A stretch of 22,961 nt of DNA from the NCBI GenBank assembly GCA_014764075.1, contig JACXUE010000035.1, forward strand, positions 1 to 22,961, read 5' to 3'. The notes under the pieces were generated by a model. It saw nothing but the letters and a program-made list of their open reading frames with translations, made no database searches and was not told the DNA's origin. This DNA comes from Sulfuricurvum sp. Its GTDB lineage: Bacteria; Campylobacterota; Campylobacteria; Campylobacterales; Sulfurimonadaceae. Shown piece after piece: positions 22,945-22,961 of the stretch (position 1 is the first letter of the stretch; the number at the start of each line of letters is the position of its first letter). The translations under genes were made by a program, and so were the position numbers.

Positions 22945-22961
22945 TTTTGAACGATCAAGAA

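Noticed and set aside
1..22961. CRISPR arrays, tRNAs, rRNAs, transposases, integrases or toxin-antitoxin pairs
   Set aside because: No direct-repeat/spacer pattern, cloverleaf, inverted-repeat-bounded transposase or paired small toxin genes could be recognised by reading both strands.

Overview
The window comes from a Campylobacterota (epsilonproteobacterial) chromosome, most likely a free-living Sulfuricurvum/Sulfurimonas-type organism. This rests on moderate GC content, the lineage-specific look of GpsA, GatB, MurC, DapC and AtpB, pervasive 4-nt start/stop overlaps and a small membrane protein coupled to atpB. The genus is an inference from remembered protein sequences, not from a search.

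Positions 1-15,536 are read entirely on the minus strand and carry core genes. In transcription order they are: a broken polysaccharide deacetylase, dapC (lysine/peptidoglycan precursor), an uncharacterised 155-residue protein, murC, a small two-pass membrane protein, mutS2, ligA, tlyA, ribF, atpB, a second small membrane protein, a thiE/tenI-like gene, gatB, a Kv-type potassium channel with a regulatory RCK domain, a separate RCK protein, and gpsA (cut by the window edge). Many junctions overlap by 4 nt or are spaced by 1-3 nt, so dapC-to-mutS2 and atpB-to-gpsA look like long translationally coupled operons.

From 15,537 the coding strand switches to plus. A MarR-family regulator, with an inverted-repeat operator at its own start site, is coupled to a complete tripartite RND efflux pump: lipoprotein adaptor, inner-membrane pump and outer-membrane lipoprotein. 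A terminator and an A-tract-rich gap follow. Then come a tiny Ala/Thr/Glu/Pro-repeat lipoprotein with a strong extended -10 promoter and a UUCG terminator, and a lipoprotein c-type cytochrome.

The most notable signals are two gene-breaking internal deletions. mutS2 lacks the conserved HGxGxG loop of its Smr domain and shifts frame there. The polysaccharide deacetylase has lost essentially its whole catalytic core and also changes frame. Other points of interest are mutually exclusive hairpins that can sequester the tlyA ribosome-binding site, a potassium channel whose second RCK domain is a separate gene, phased A-tracts, and the repeat lipoprotein. I see no tRNA, rRNA, CRISPR array, insertion sequence or prophage, and no convincing new defence or mobile system.
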